From: Gammaproteobacteria bacterium
Lineage (GTDB): Bacteria > Pseudomonadota > Gammaproteobacteria > Pseudomonadales > Halieaceae
Length of the DNA stretch: 6,081 nt
Assembly (NCBI GenBank): GCA_029859085.1
Contig: JAOUDU010000184.1
Span: 1-6,081 of the forward strand
Reading direction: 5' to 3'
Shown here: piece after piece, positions 1 through 5,692 of the stretch
Layout of the letters: each line of letters begins with the position of its first letter
How positions within the stretch are numbered: position 1 is the first letter of the stretch
Notes under the pieces: generated by a model
Told to the model about the DNA's origin: nothing
What the model saw: the letters and a program-made list of their open reading frames with translations, nothing else
Database searches by the model: none
Position numbers and translations under genes: made by a program

Positions 1-1
1 T

Positions 2-1765
2 TCCGGGTTTTCCAAGGAGACGGTGATGGTGGCGCTGGAGTTCGGCAAGATGCAGCCGATGGCCGCCCACCTGAACAAGCAGGAACGCGGGCTGATCGCC
101 ATTTATCTCGCCGGCTCCGCGCCCGCTGACGAGTGGATAGCCGGGCACAGCTGCGAGACGCCCGCCGCGGGTGACAATACCGAGTACGTTGCCAACTGGG
201 GCCTGGGCACGGACAACCGCCGCTTTGTGCCGGCTGCCGCTGCGGGGATCGACCGGGACAACGTGGCCGGACTGGAACTGGCGTGGAGCCTGGCCTTCCC
301 CAAGGTGACCGATATGCGCTCGCAGCCCGCGATTATCGGCGACACCATGTATTTCGGCGACAAGACCGGCAAGGTCTACGCGATCGACCGCAGGACCGGT
401 TGCATCCGCAGGCACACCGAGGTACTCAGCGGGATTCGCTCCGCCATTACCGTGGCAACCCTGGGCAGCGGCCGCAAGCTGCTGGTGTTAGCCGATTCCA
501 TGGCGTCGATCTATGCGCTCGACCCGGACTCGCTGGAAACCGTCTGGCAACAGGCCGCCCGGATCTACGAGACCTCGGTGATCACCGGCTCTATCAGCTA
601 CTACAACGACCGCCTGTTCGTACCGGTGTCGTCCTACGAGGTGGCGGTTTCGGGCAGTCCCGACCACGTCTGCTGCAAGTCCCACGGCGGGGTCATCGCG
701 CTGGACGCCACCAATGGCGACAAACTGTGGGAGTGGCACGGCACCGCCGACGCCACCCTGCAGGGCCGCAACAGCGCCGGCGCGGACCTGTACGGCCCCT
801 CCGGCGTGAGCGTGTGGAGCACCCCGGCGATAGACGCCAGGCGCAACCGTATCTACATCGGCACCGGGGAAAACCTGTCACCGCCGGCGACCGACACCTC
901 CGATGCGATCGTCGCCCTGGACATGGACACCGGCAAACAGGTCTGGCGCTTCCAGGCGACCGCCGGGGACGTGTGGAACGCCGCCTGCCTGAACGGCGGC
1001 GCGAACTGCCCGCCGAATGCCGGCGGCGATTTTGACTTCGGCGCGTCCGTCATCATCGCCGGGCTGCCCGGGGGTGGCGAACTGCTGCTGGCGGGCCAGA
1101 AGTCCGGCGATGTCTATGCCCTCAACCCCGACCCCGCAGGCGGCGACGGCGAGGTGGTATGGCACCGGCAGGTGAGCAACGCGGGTGTCGGGCCGGATCT
1201 CCACCGGACGACCACCAACGGCGGTGTGCACTGGGGCATGGCGCTGTCCGGGGAGCGGTTGCTGGTGGCGGCGGCGGACCCGGAGCGGGTGCGCCCTGAG
1301 TATATTCCCAAACCCGGACTGCACGCGCTGAACCTCGCGGACGGGGAGATTCTCTGGTTCCGGGGCGTCACCCGGGGCTGTGATATCCCGGAGGAAAACA
1401 AGCCGATGATCGGCCTGCAGAACATGCGCGCCGGCAAGAAGATAGAGCTCGAGGAGCAGTACCGCTGCTCCTTCTACTACGGCCTGTCGGCGGCGGTGCT
1501 CGCCACCCCCGACCTGGTGTTCAGCGCCGGGCTGGACGGCAAAATACGCGCTTTCGATATCGCCACCGGCGAGCTGCTGTGGCAGGCGGAAACCGCGAAG
1601 TCATTCGAAGCGACCAACGGCATCAGCGGCCACGGTGGCGCCATCGATGTCAGCGGCCAGGTGGTGGCCGACGGCTGGCTGTACGTGCAGTCGGGCTATT
1701 CCATGTTCGGCCAGTTGCCGGGGAACATGCTATTGGCCTATCGTGTCGGCACAGCCGCGAAATAA
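2..1765 (+). CDS. Cytochrome c / PQQ beta-propeller alcohol dehydrogenase, polyvinyl-alcohol-dehydrogenase-like (5' partial)
   Basis: The reading frame is open to the left edge, so the true start lies upstream; the GTG and ATG at 23 and 26 sit inside the gene. The first ~40 residues look like the C-terminal helix of a class I cytochrome c. They include a GKMQPM stretch (Met codons at 50 and 59) that could give the axial heme ligand, and end in an IAIYLAG helix. A CxxCH heme motif would lie off-window. The rest is a PQQ-type propeller with repeated blades of the form A(I/L)D..TG..(L/V)W. Family hallmarks are a vicinal Cys-Cys pair (671-676), GPSGVSVWSTP (about 793), GDVWNAAC (about 965-988), DFDFGA, NGGVHWGMA, and a C-terminal NGISGHGGAID...GYSMFGQLPGN block. 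This order matches cytochrome-type polyvinyl alcohol dehydrogenases (EC 1.1.2.6 family), periplasmic enzymes that pass electrons to cytochrome c. The actual substrate is unknown and may be another secondary alcohol. The CDGSH gene follows after 26 nt. Confidence 0.85.
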   Translation, partial: SGFSKETVMVALEFGKMQPMAAHLNKQERGLIAIYLAGSAPADEWIAGHSCETPAAGDNTEYVANWGLGTDNRRFVPAAAAGIDRDNVAGLELAWSLAFPKVTDMRSQPAIIGDTMYFGDKTGKVYAIDRRTGCIRRHTEVLSGIRSAITVATLGSGRKLLVLADSMASIYALDPDSLETVWQQAARIYETSVITGSISYYNDRLFVPVSSYEVAVSGSPDHVCCKSHGGVIALDATNGDKLWEWHGTADATLQGRNSAGADLYGPSGVSVWSTPAIDARRNRIYIGTGENLSPPATDTSDAIVALDMDTGKQVWRFQATAGDVWNAACLNGGANCPPNAGGDFDFGASVIIAGLPGGGELLLAGQKSGDVYALNPDPAGGDGEVVWHRQVSNAGVGPDLHRTTTNGGVHWGMALSGERLLVAAADPERVRPEYIPKPGLHALNLADGEILWFRGVTRGCDIPEENKPMIGLQNMRAGKKIELEEQYRCSFYYGLSAAVLATPDLVFSAGLDGKIRAFDIATGELLWQAETAKSFEATNGISGHGGAIDVSGQVVADGWLYVQSGYSMFGQLPGNMLLAYRVGTAAK

Positions 1766-1791
1766 GTTCTTTCACAAACGAGGATAAGACC

Positions 1792-2028
1792 ATGGACAAG
1801 CCAAAACGCGCATCTGACACCCCCTACCCGGTAGAAGTGGAGGCCGGCAAAGCCTATTTCTGGTGCGCCTGCGGGCTGAGCGGTAACCAGCCTTTCTGCG
1901 ATGGCTCGCACAAGGACACCGGTTTTTCGCCGCTGCGTTACGACGCAGGGAAGGCGGGCAAGGTATTCTTCTGTGGCTGCAAGGCCACCGGCAAACAGCC
2001 CCTGTGTGACGGCAGCCACGGCAAGTAA
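1792..2028 (+). CDS. Dual CDGSH-type iron-sulfur protein
   Basis: This 78-residue soluble protein carries two CDGSH zinc-finger-like motifs, each of which normally binds a [2Fe-2S] cluster through three Cys and one His. Site one is C25-x-C27, C36 and H40 (CACG...CDGSH). Site two is C61-x-C63, C72 and H76 (CGCK...CDGSH). All eight ligands are present. Two motifs in one short chain with no membrane anchor resembles the CISD3/Miner2 arrangement and small bacterial relatives, which are linked to Fe-S, redox or iron handling; the exact role is not known. The start is the ATG at 1792, preceded by an AGGA Shine-Dalgarno at 1781-1784. A longer frame running back to 1579 would overlap the dehydrogenase and is rejected. 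The gene sits 26 nt after the PQQ dehydrogenase and 8 nt before the glycosylase, so all three are probably co-transcribed. Confidence 0.93.
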   Translation: MDKPKRASDTPYPVEVEAGKAYFWCACGLSGNQPFCDGSHKDTGFSPLRYDAGKAGKVFFCGCKATGKQPLCDGSHGK

Positions 2029-2036
2029 TCACCCCG

Positions 2037-2708
2037 TTGGAAAAATTTGCGACCATCTACCAGCGAGCCTGCGAGCGCAAGGGCGGCGAGGCCGCACTCA
2101 AGCGGCTGCTGCCCAAGGTGCGAAGCTCCCGGGCATTGGCGAACACCGGCGACGACCGCTTCCTGTCCGAGATGACCCGCTGCGTGTTCCAGGCGGGCTT
2201 CGTCTGGCGCGTGGTCGATCACAAATGGGATGATTTCGAGGATGTGTTCTTCGGTTTCCCGCCGGAGAAAATCGTGCTGTTGAGTCCCGACCAGATCGAT
2301 CGCATCAGCCAGAACCCGCGTATTATCCGCAATCGCCAGAAGGTCCTGAGCGTGCAGCACAATGCGCGTTTCATTCTCGAAGTGGCGAGGGAACATGGCA
2401 GCTTCGGCAGGTATGTCAGCCGCTGGCCCGAGGCGGATTTAATCGGCCTGTTTGCCTTCATGAAAAAACATGGCTCCAGGCTGGGTGGCATGACCGGGCA
2501 GCGGGTGCTGCGCAACCTGGGCAAGGACACATTTGTCACTACCTGGGATGTCATCCGCTGCCTGCAGCGGGCCGGGGCGGACATCACGGCCAACCCCACC
2601 AGCAAACGTGAAATGGGGCTGCTGCAGGACACTTTCAACCAATGGCACGACGAGTCCGCCCTGCCCTACAGCCATATCAGCCGCATCTGCGCGTACTCGC
2701 TCGACTAG
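2037..2708 (+). CDS. DNA-3-methyladenine glycosylase I family protein (divergent Tag-like)
   Basis: This 223-residue protein is a base-excision-repair glycosylase of the Tag/HhH superfamily, expected to remove alkylated bases such as 3-methyladenine. Family signatures are FQAGFVW (51-57), the NPRIIRNRQK segment (93-102) followed by NARFILEV, GSFGRY (121-126), GSRLGGMTGQ (146-155), GKDTF (162-166) and NPTSKRE (187-192). The N-terminus (FATIYQRACERKGGEAAL) fits a proteobacterial Tag-like subfamily rather than E. coli Tag. The zinc-binding residues of E. coli Tag (Cys4, His17, His175, Cys179) have no clear equivalents. By eye, the Tag base-reading Glu38 aligns with Cys49 here. The start is TTG at 2037; no in-frame alternative precedes it and the next Met (46) would delete conserved sequence. 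No Shine-Dalgarno is visible, and the start is only 8 nt after the CDGSH stop, so coupled re-initiation is likely. Family assignment is firm; substrate is inferred. Confidence 0.88.
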   Translation: MEKFATIYQRACERKGGEAALKRLLPKVRSSRALANTGDDRFLSEMTRCVFQAGFVWRVVDHKWDDFEDVFFGFPPEKIVLLSPDQIDRISQNPRIIRNRQKVLSVQHNARFILEVAREHGSFGRYVSRWPEADLIGLFAFMKKHGSRLGGMTGQRVLRNLGKDTFVTTWDVIRCLQRAGADITANPTSKREMGLLQDTFNQWHDESALPYSHISRICAYSLD

Positions 2709-2749
2709 AGCCACACCCCTTCGCTGGAGCCCCGGTACCCGCCGCGGTT

Positions 2750-2767
2750 TTGTGAGCCGTTTCACAA
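2750..2767. promoter_or_regulatory. Candidate CRP/Vfr-type operator (TGTGA-N6-TCACA)
   Basis: The gap after the glycosylase gene holds TTGTGA (2750-2755), six bases, then TCACAA (2762-2767). The core is an exact match to the TGTGA-N6-TCACA consensus of CRP-family regulators. It lies about 112 nt upstream of the ATG at 2879, where an activator site could drive the small downstream gene. I see no convincing -35/-10 pair between them; only a weak TTATC at 2807-2811 would place the operator near position -60. Binding is inferred from the motif alone, and the regulator gene is not in the window. Confidence 0.4.
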
Positions 2768-2865
2768 CTGGGGCTAAAACCAGCCTCAAAAGGCTCGCAG
2801 AAGCGGTTATCACCGGAGAATTGAGCCAAACTGGGCACATCGATCCCCAGCTTGCGGAGCCTGGG

Positions 2866-2871
2866 AAGGAG
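2866..2871 (+). promoter_or_regulatory. Shine-Dalgarno of the 71-residue arginine-doublet gene
   Basis: AAGGAG lies seven bases before the ATG at 2879. This strong site selects that start over upstream in-frame alternatives such as the one at 2852, and supports the small gene as a real translated unit. Confidence 0.75.
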
Positions 2872-2878
2872 TGTCTTT

Positions 2879-3094
2879 ATGGCAATGCAGTTAAATGAGC
2901 ACCAGCGCAGGGGCAGCTCTGCTGTCTTTGAGGAAAAACCGACCATGGTTGCCTACAAGGGCGCGGAGCGCAGGCGCAGGCACCGTCGCAATCACACTGA
3001 CCGCCGCCTGGAACTGCGCTTCGAGCTGGACAAATCCGACCGCAGGATCTGTGCGGGCCGCCGCGCCGGCGATAAAAATATCAAGTTCTGGTAG
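2879..3094 (+). CDS. Small arginine-doublet hypothetical protein (71 aa)
   Basis: I cannot assign a function. The protein has 71 residues, no signal peptide, no membrane segment and one cysteine (about residue 58). From residue 23 on it is strongly basic and built around regularly placed Arg doublets: ERRRR (30-34), HRR (35-37), DRR (41-43), DRR (54-56) and GRR (60-62). These are interleaved with an acidic-aromatic RFELDKSD segment (47-54), and the chain ends in KFW. I recall similar short proteins with KGxERRxxxRR, DRR..RFE and a C-terminal FW in gammaproteobacteria, annotated as hypothetical. The charge suggests nucleic-acid or ribosome contact, or a phosphate-binding loop, but this is inference. 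The ATG at 2879 is chosen because of the AAGGAG seven bases upstream. The gene is preceded by a CRP-like operator and converges on ctaA, whose stop codon directly abuts its own. Confidence 0.75.
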   Translation: MAMQLNEHQRRGSSAVFEEKPTMVAYKGAERRRRHRRNHTDRRLELRFELDKSDRRICAGRRAGDKNIKFW

Positions 3095-4132
3095 TTACTG
3101 CCGCACCAGCACGTGACTCGCAAACAGGGTCGCCGTCAGCAGCAGCATCGCGCCTCCCTGGTGCGCCGCCGCCAACGCCAAAGGCACATGTAACAGCAAG
3201 GTAGCGATCCCCAGGGTCACCTGCAGCGCCAACGCCAGCAGCAGCAATGTAACGGCCAGCTTCACCCTCCCTCCGACACCACTGCGATACACCAGTGCGG
3301 CAAATACCCCGATCAGCACCACCAGCAGGTAGGCGAACATACGGTGGTTGAACTGCACCGTCGTAATATCCTCGAACATATCCATCCAGGCGGGGGTGCC
3401 CGCGTACAGGCCCCGCGGAATGAAGGAGTCGCCCATCAGCGGCCAGGTGCTGTAGGCAAACCCGGCACGGGTACCGGCTACCAGGCCTCCGGAGAGAATC
3501 ATCAGGTAGACCAGGCCCGCCAGCGCGAGCGACCAGCGCGCATAGGGGCGCGGTTTCCCGGGCACGGCTTGCGCCGCGCCGAACAGCAGGTCGAAGGCGA
3601 GCCACAACATATAGGCATAGATAGCCGCGGCCACGCCCAGGTGGGCGGTCAACCGGTACTGGCTGACCCGGGGGTTGTCCACCAGTCCGCTCTTGACCAT
3701 GTACCAGCCCAGCAGGCCCTGGCAGCCGCCGAGAAAAAACAATACCACCAGCTTCGGCGCCAGGCCGCGGCGGATCCGCCCGCGCCAGGCGAAATACAAC
3801 AGCGGCAGCAGGAACATCACGCCGATGAGGCGGCCCAGCAGCCGGTGCAGGTACTCGAACATGAAAATCGACTTGAACTCCTCGACGCTCATGCCCCGGT
3901 TGACCTTCTGGTATTCGGGGAACTGGCGGTACTTGTCGAAGGTCTCCTGCCACGCCTGTTCTGACAGCGGGGGGACAATACCCACCAGGGGTTTCCACTC
4001 CACGATGGAGAGGCCGGAATGGGTCAGGCGGGTGACACCGCCGAGCAGGATCATGCCGAAGACAACAGCGGCACAGAACAACAACCAGGTTGCCACCTGG
4101 CGGTCATAGGGAGTTCTTTCAATTGGGGTCAT
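3095..4132 (-). CDS. ctaA: Heme A synthase, type 2 (COX15/CtaA)
   Basis: This 345-residue inner-membrane protein is heme A synthase, which oxidises the C8 methyl of heme O to a formyl group to give heme A for aa3-type cytochrome oxidase. About eight hydrophobic helices form two four-helix halves. Expected heme ligands are present: H96 in EYLHRLLGR, H164 in TAHLGV, H263 in FNHRMFAY and H324 in AAHQGGA. H38 in VTRLTHSGLS and E93 of the EYxHR motif are also conserved. The long first periplasmic loop (about 44-88) has no cysteine pair, which marks the type 2 (alphaproteobacterial/mitochondrial COX15-like) form rather than the Bacillus type. Length is normal. The start is the ATG at 4132; I see no Shine-Dalgarno before it, and translation may be weak or leaderless-like. 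No oxidase subunit, ctaB or ctaG gene is in the window, so it appears detached from a cox cluster here. Confidence 0.95.
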   Translation of the reverse strand: MTPIERTPYDRQVATWLLFCAAVVFGMILLGGVTRLTHSGLSIVEWKPLVGIVPPLSEQAWQETFDKYRQFPEYQKVNRGMSVEEFKSIFMFEYLHRLLGRLIGVMFLLPLLYFAWRGRIRRGLAPKLVVLFFLGGCQGLLGWYMVKSGLVDNPRVSQYRLTAHLGVAAAIYAYMLWLAFDLLFGAAQAVPGKPRPYARWSLALAGLVYLMILSGGLVAGTRAGFAYSTWPLMGDSFIPRGLYAGTPAWMDMFEDITTVQFNHRMFAYLLVVLIGVFAALVYRSGVGGRVKLAVTLLLLALALQVTLGIATLLLHVPLALAAAHQGGAMLLLTATLFASHVLVRQ

Positions 4133-4163
4133 GGACTTGTAACCACGGCTTGGTTGGCGCGAA

Positions 4164-4169
4164 ATGATA
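4164..4169 (-). promoter_or_regulatory. Possible -10 element for ctaA
   Basis: On the minus strand TATCAT matches the sigma-70 -10 consensus at five of six positions and sits about 31 nt before the ctaA ATG. At 17-nt spacing the -35 hexamer would be CTGCCG, a poor match, so this is a weak prediction. If used, transcription would start around 4157 and leave a short leader. The REP doublet lies just upstream of it. Confidence 0.25.
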
Positions 4170-4201
4170 CACGATATTGCCCGGCCCGGCAGGCGGGCTA
4201 T

Positions 4202-4267
4202 TTGGCCGAATGAATTCGGCCCTACATTGGATCGCCCTGCCCTGCAGGGCCGAATTCATTCGGCCAA
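4202..4267. repeat. REP doublet (REPIN/BIME-like): perfect 22-nt inverted repeat with 22-nt spacer
   Basis: The arms at 4202-4223 and 4246-4267 are exact reverse complements over 22 bases, separated by 22 bases. Each arm is also a hairpin by itself: GGCCGAAT-GA-ATTCGGCC at 4204-4221, with an 8-bp stem and 2-nt loop, and its mirror at 4248-4265. Reading outward-to-inward, each unit is preceded by a tetranucleotide foot: GTAG on the minus strand for the left arm and GCAG on the plus strand for the right arm. GTAG plus a palindrome is the layout of REP elements recognised by TnpA-REP (RAYT) transposases, and two inverted REPs close together form a REPIN/BIME. The right arm begins 8 nt after the scoB stop codon, so transcripts of scoAB would end in a strong hairpin that could protect the 3' end or attenuate readthrough into ctaA. 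No U-tract follows, so it is not a classical intrinsic terminator. No RAYT gene is present in the window. Confidence 0.85.
4239..4250. repeat. 12-bp perfect palindrome at the spacer/arm junction
   Basis: GCCCTGCAGGGC reads the same on both strands and spans the inner edge of the right REP arm. It has no counterpart at the left arm, so the doublet is not symmetric in its spacer. It could form a competing small hairpin; no function is assigned. Confidence 0.5.
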
Positions 4268-4275
4268 CGGCGCAG

Positions 4276-4935
4276 CTACCGGAACACCATCTCCGGCACC
4301 TGCTCGGGTACGACCAGTTTGCCGGCGGTGAGCTTGACGATTTCCTCCACACTCACCCCCGGCGCCCGCTCCCGCAGGATGAAACACCCGTCCTCGATAT
4401 CCAGCAGGGCCAGGTCCGTCAGTACCCGCTTGATGCAGCCCTTGCCGGTCAGGGGCAGGGTGCACTCGTTCAGCAACTTGGACTCCCCGTGCTTGGAGGC
4501 GTGGGTCATCGTGACAATGATGTTGTCGGCGCCAGCCACCAGGTCCATCGCGCCCCCCATGCCCTTGATCAGTTTGCCAGGGATCATGTAGGAGGCGATA
4601 TTGCCCTGGCAATCCACCTCGAATGCCCCCAGCACGGTCAGGTCGACGTGGCCACCACGGATCATCGCGAAGGAGTCCGCGGAGGAAAAAATTGAAGCGC
4701 CCCTGGCCATGGTGACGGTCTGCTTGCCGGCATTGATCAGGTCCGGGTCCACCTCGTCCTCCCGCGGGAACGGCCCCATGCCGAGCAGGCCGTTCTCCGA
4801 TTGCAGCATGACTTCCACCCCCTCAGGGATGTAATTGGCTGCCAGGGTGGGAATGCCGATACCCAGGTTGATGTAATAACCGTCCTGGAATTCCTGCGCC
4901 ACGCGCTGCGCCAGTTGTTCGCGAGTCAAAGCCAT
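4276..4935 (-). CDS. scoB: Succinyl-CoA:3-oxoacid CoA-transferase subunit B
   Basis: This 219-residue subunit carries the active site of a class I CoA-transferase that moves CoA between succinyl-CoA and acetoacetate, acting in the cytoplasm in ketone-body, short-chain fatty acid and amino-acid breakdown. The catalytic glutamate is E47 in the SENGLLGMG motif (46-54). Other family marks are NLGIGIPT (23-30), the R-G-G-H-V-D-L-T stretch, GMGGAMDLVAGA and CTLPLTGKG. The start is the ATG at 4935, set by AGGAGG at 4945-4950; the upstream in-frame ATG at 4989 would add 18 residues overlapping scoA and is rejected. It lies 13 nt downstream of scoA, with which it forms the heteromeric enzyme. PcaJ (3-oxoadipate CoA-transferase) is a close relative, but no beta-ketoadipate genes are nearby, so the Sco assignment is preferred. 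Confidence 0.92.
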   Translation of the reverse strand: MALTREQLAQRVAQEFQDGYYINLGIGIPTLAANYIPEGVEVMLQSENGLLGMGPFPREDEVDPDLINAGKQTVTMARGASIFSSADSFAMIRGGHVDLTVLGAFEVDCQGNIASYMIPGKLIKGMGGAMDLVAGADNIIVTMTHASKHGESKLLNECTLPLTGKGCIKRVLTDLALLDIEDGCFILRERAPGVSVEEIVKLTAGKLVVPEQVPEMVFR

Positions 4936-4944
4936 TGCCTGTTG

Positions 4945-4950
4945 CCTCCT
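4945..4950 (-). promoter_or_regulatory. scoB Shine-Dalgarno overlapping the scoA stop codon
   Basis: On the minus strand the scoA TAG stop (4949-4951) runs directly into the perfect AGGAGG that precedes the scoB ATG by nine bases. Ribosomes finishing scoA sit on the scoB initiation site, so the two subunits are probably translated together. It also decides the scoB start. Confidence 0.85.
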
Positions 4951-5650
4951 AAGCGCTGCGCACGGTGCGCTGTTCGATATTCTTTTCAAACGTGCCCTGG
5001 ATCAGCCGGTTTACGTAGATACCAGGCAGGTGGATCTCATCGGGGTCGAGCTCGCCGACCTCCACGATCTCCTCCACTTCCACCACCGCGATCCGGCCAG
5101 CGGTAACCGCCATGGGGTTGAAGTTGCGCGCTGTCTTGCGGAACACCAGGTTGCCGTAACGGTCGGCCTTCCAGGCCTTGGCGATGGAGAAGTCCCCCTG
5201 GATGGCCTCCTCGAGGATGTAGTGGCGGCCGTTGAATTCACGTACCTCCTTGCCCTCCCCCACCGGCGTGCCGTAACCGGTGGCGGTATAGAAGGCGGGG
5301 ATGCCGGCTCCACCGGCGCGCATCTTCTCCGCCAGGGTACCCTGCGGGGTCAGCTCCACCTCCAGTTCACCGCTCATCATCTGCGCCTCGAACAGCGCAT
5401 TCTCGCCCACGTAGGACGCCACCATCTTGCGGATCTGCTTGTCGACGAGCAGGATGCCGAGGCCGTACTTGTCGGTGCCACAGTTGTTCGATACGACGGT
5501 CAGGCCGCGGGTGCCCTTGCGCCGGATTTCCCTGATCAGGTTTTCGGGTATACCGCACAGGCCAAAGCCCCCGGCAATGACGGTCATATTGTCTTCCAGG
5601 CCGGCCATGGCTTCCTCATAGCTGCCCACCACCTTGTCGAATCCGGACAT
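4949..5650 (-). CDS. scoA: Succinyl-CoA:3-oxoacid CoA-transferase subunit A
   Basis: This 233-residue alpha subunit pairs with ScoB to form the class I CoA-transferase. Visible signatures are the glycine-rich CoA-binding segment [12 protein letters not shown] (27-38), [12 protein letters not shown] (54-65), ASYVGEN (78-84), the [21 protein letters not shown] block (94-114), [12 protein letters not shown] (117-128) and the C-terminal LPGIYV (208-213). Length and motif order are normal for ScoA/PcaI. The ATG at 5650 has a GGAGA Shine-Dalgarno at 5656-5660. Its stop is embedded in the scoB ribosome-binding site. A MscS-family gene ends 42 nt upstream on the same strand with no hairpin-plus-U-tract terminator between, so readthrough from that gene is possible, although I see no functional link. 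Confidence 0.93.
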   Translation of the reverse strand: MSGFDKVVGSYEEAMAGLEDNMTVIAGGFGLCGIPENLIREIRRKGTRGLTVVSNNCGTDKYGLGILLVDKQIRKMVASYVGENALFEAQMMSGELEVELTPQGTLAEKMRAGGAGIPAFYTATGYGTPVGEGKEVREFNGRHYILEEAIQGDFSIAKAWKADRYGNLVFRKTARNFNPMAVTAGRIAVVEVEEIVEVGELDPDEIHLPGIYVNRLIQGTFEKNIEQRTVRSA

Positions 5651-5692
5651 ACTGTTCTCCTGTATCAGCTCGCCCGCCTGGCAAGCCGGTGT

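Noticed and set aside
878..1324. Minus-strand open frame within the PQQ dehydrogenase
   Set aside because: It is a complementary-strand artefact of high-GC codon usage; the plus-strand frame carries all the conserved motifs.
1579..2028. Longer 149-residue version of the CDGSH protein starting inside the dehydrogenase gene
   Set aside because: The extra 71 residues are an out-of-frame shadow of the propeller C-terminus, and the ATG at 1792 has its own Shine-Dalgarno.
2750..2767. TTGTGA/TCACAA as a terminator hairpin for the glycosylase gene
   Set aside because: The stem is only six mostly A/T pairs with no U-tract after it, whereas the spacing exactly matches a CRP-type operator.
2782..2795. 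Short AGCCT-CAAA-AGGCT stem-loop downstream of the CRP-like site
   Set aside because: A five-bp stem with no T-run is common by chance in sequence of this composition; no function can be supported.
3344..3964. 206-residue plus-strand open frame opposite ctaA
   Set aside because: It lies wholly antisense to a well-conserved membrane protein, is rich in Gln, His and Arg as expected for a shadow of GC-rich coding sequence, and shows no recognisable domain.
4184..4198. GCCCG-GCAGG-CGGGC stem-loop upstream of ctaA
   Set aside because: It is a five-bp stem in a GC-rich stretch without a T-run or conserved context; too weak to call a terminator or operator.
4202..4267. Intrinsic terminator or insertion-sequence ends
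   Set aside because: No T-run follows the hairpin on either strand, and no transposase or target-site duplication is seen; a 22-nt spacer cannot encode anything. REP doublet fits better.
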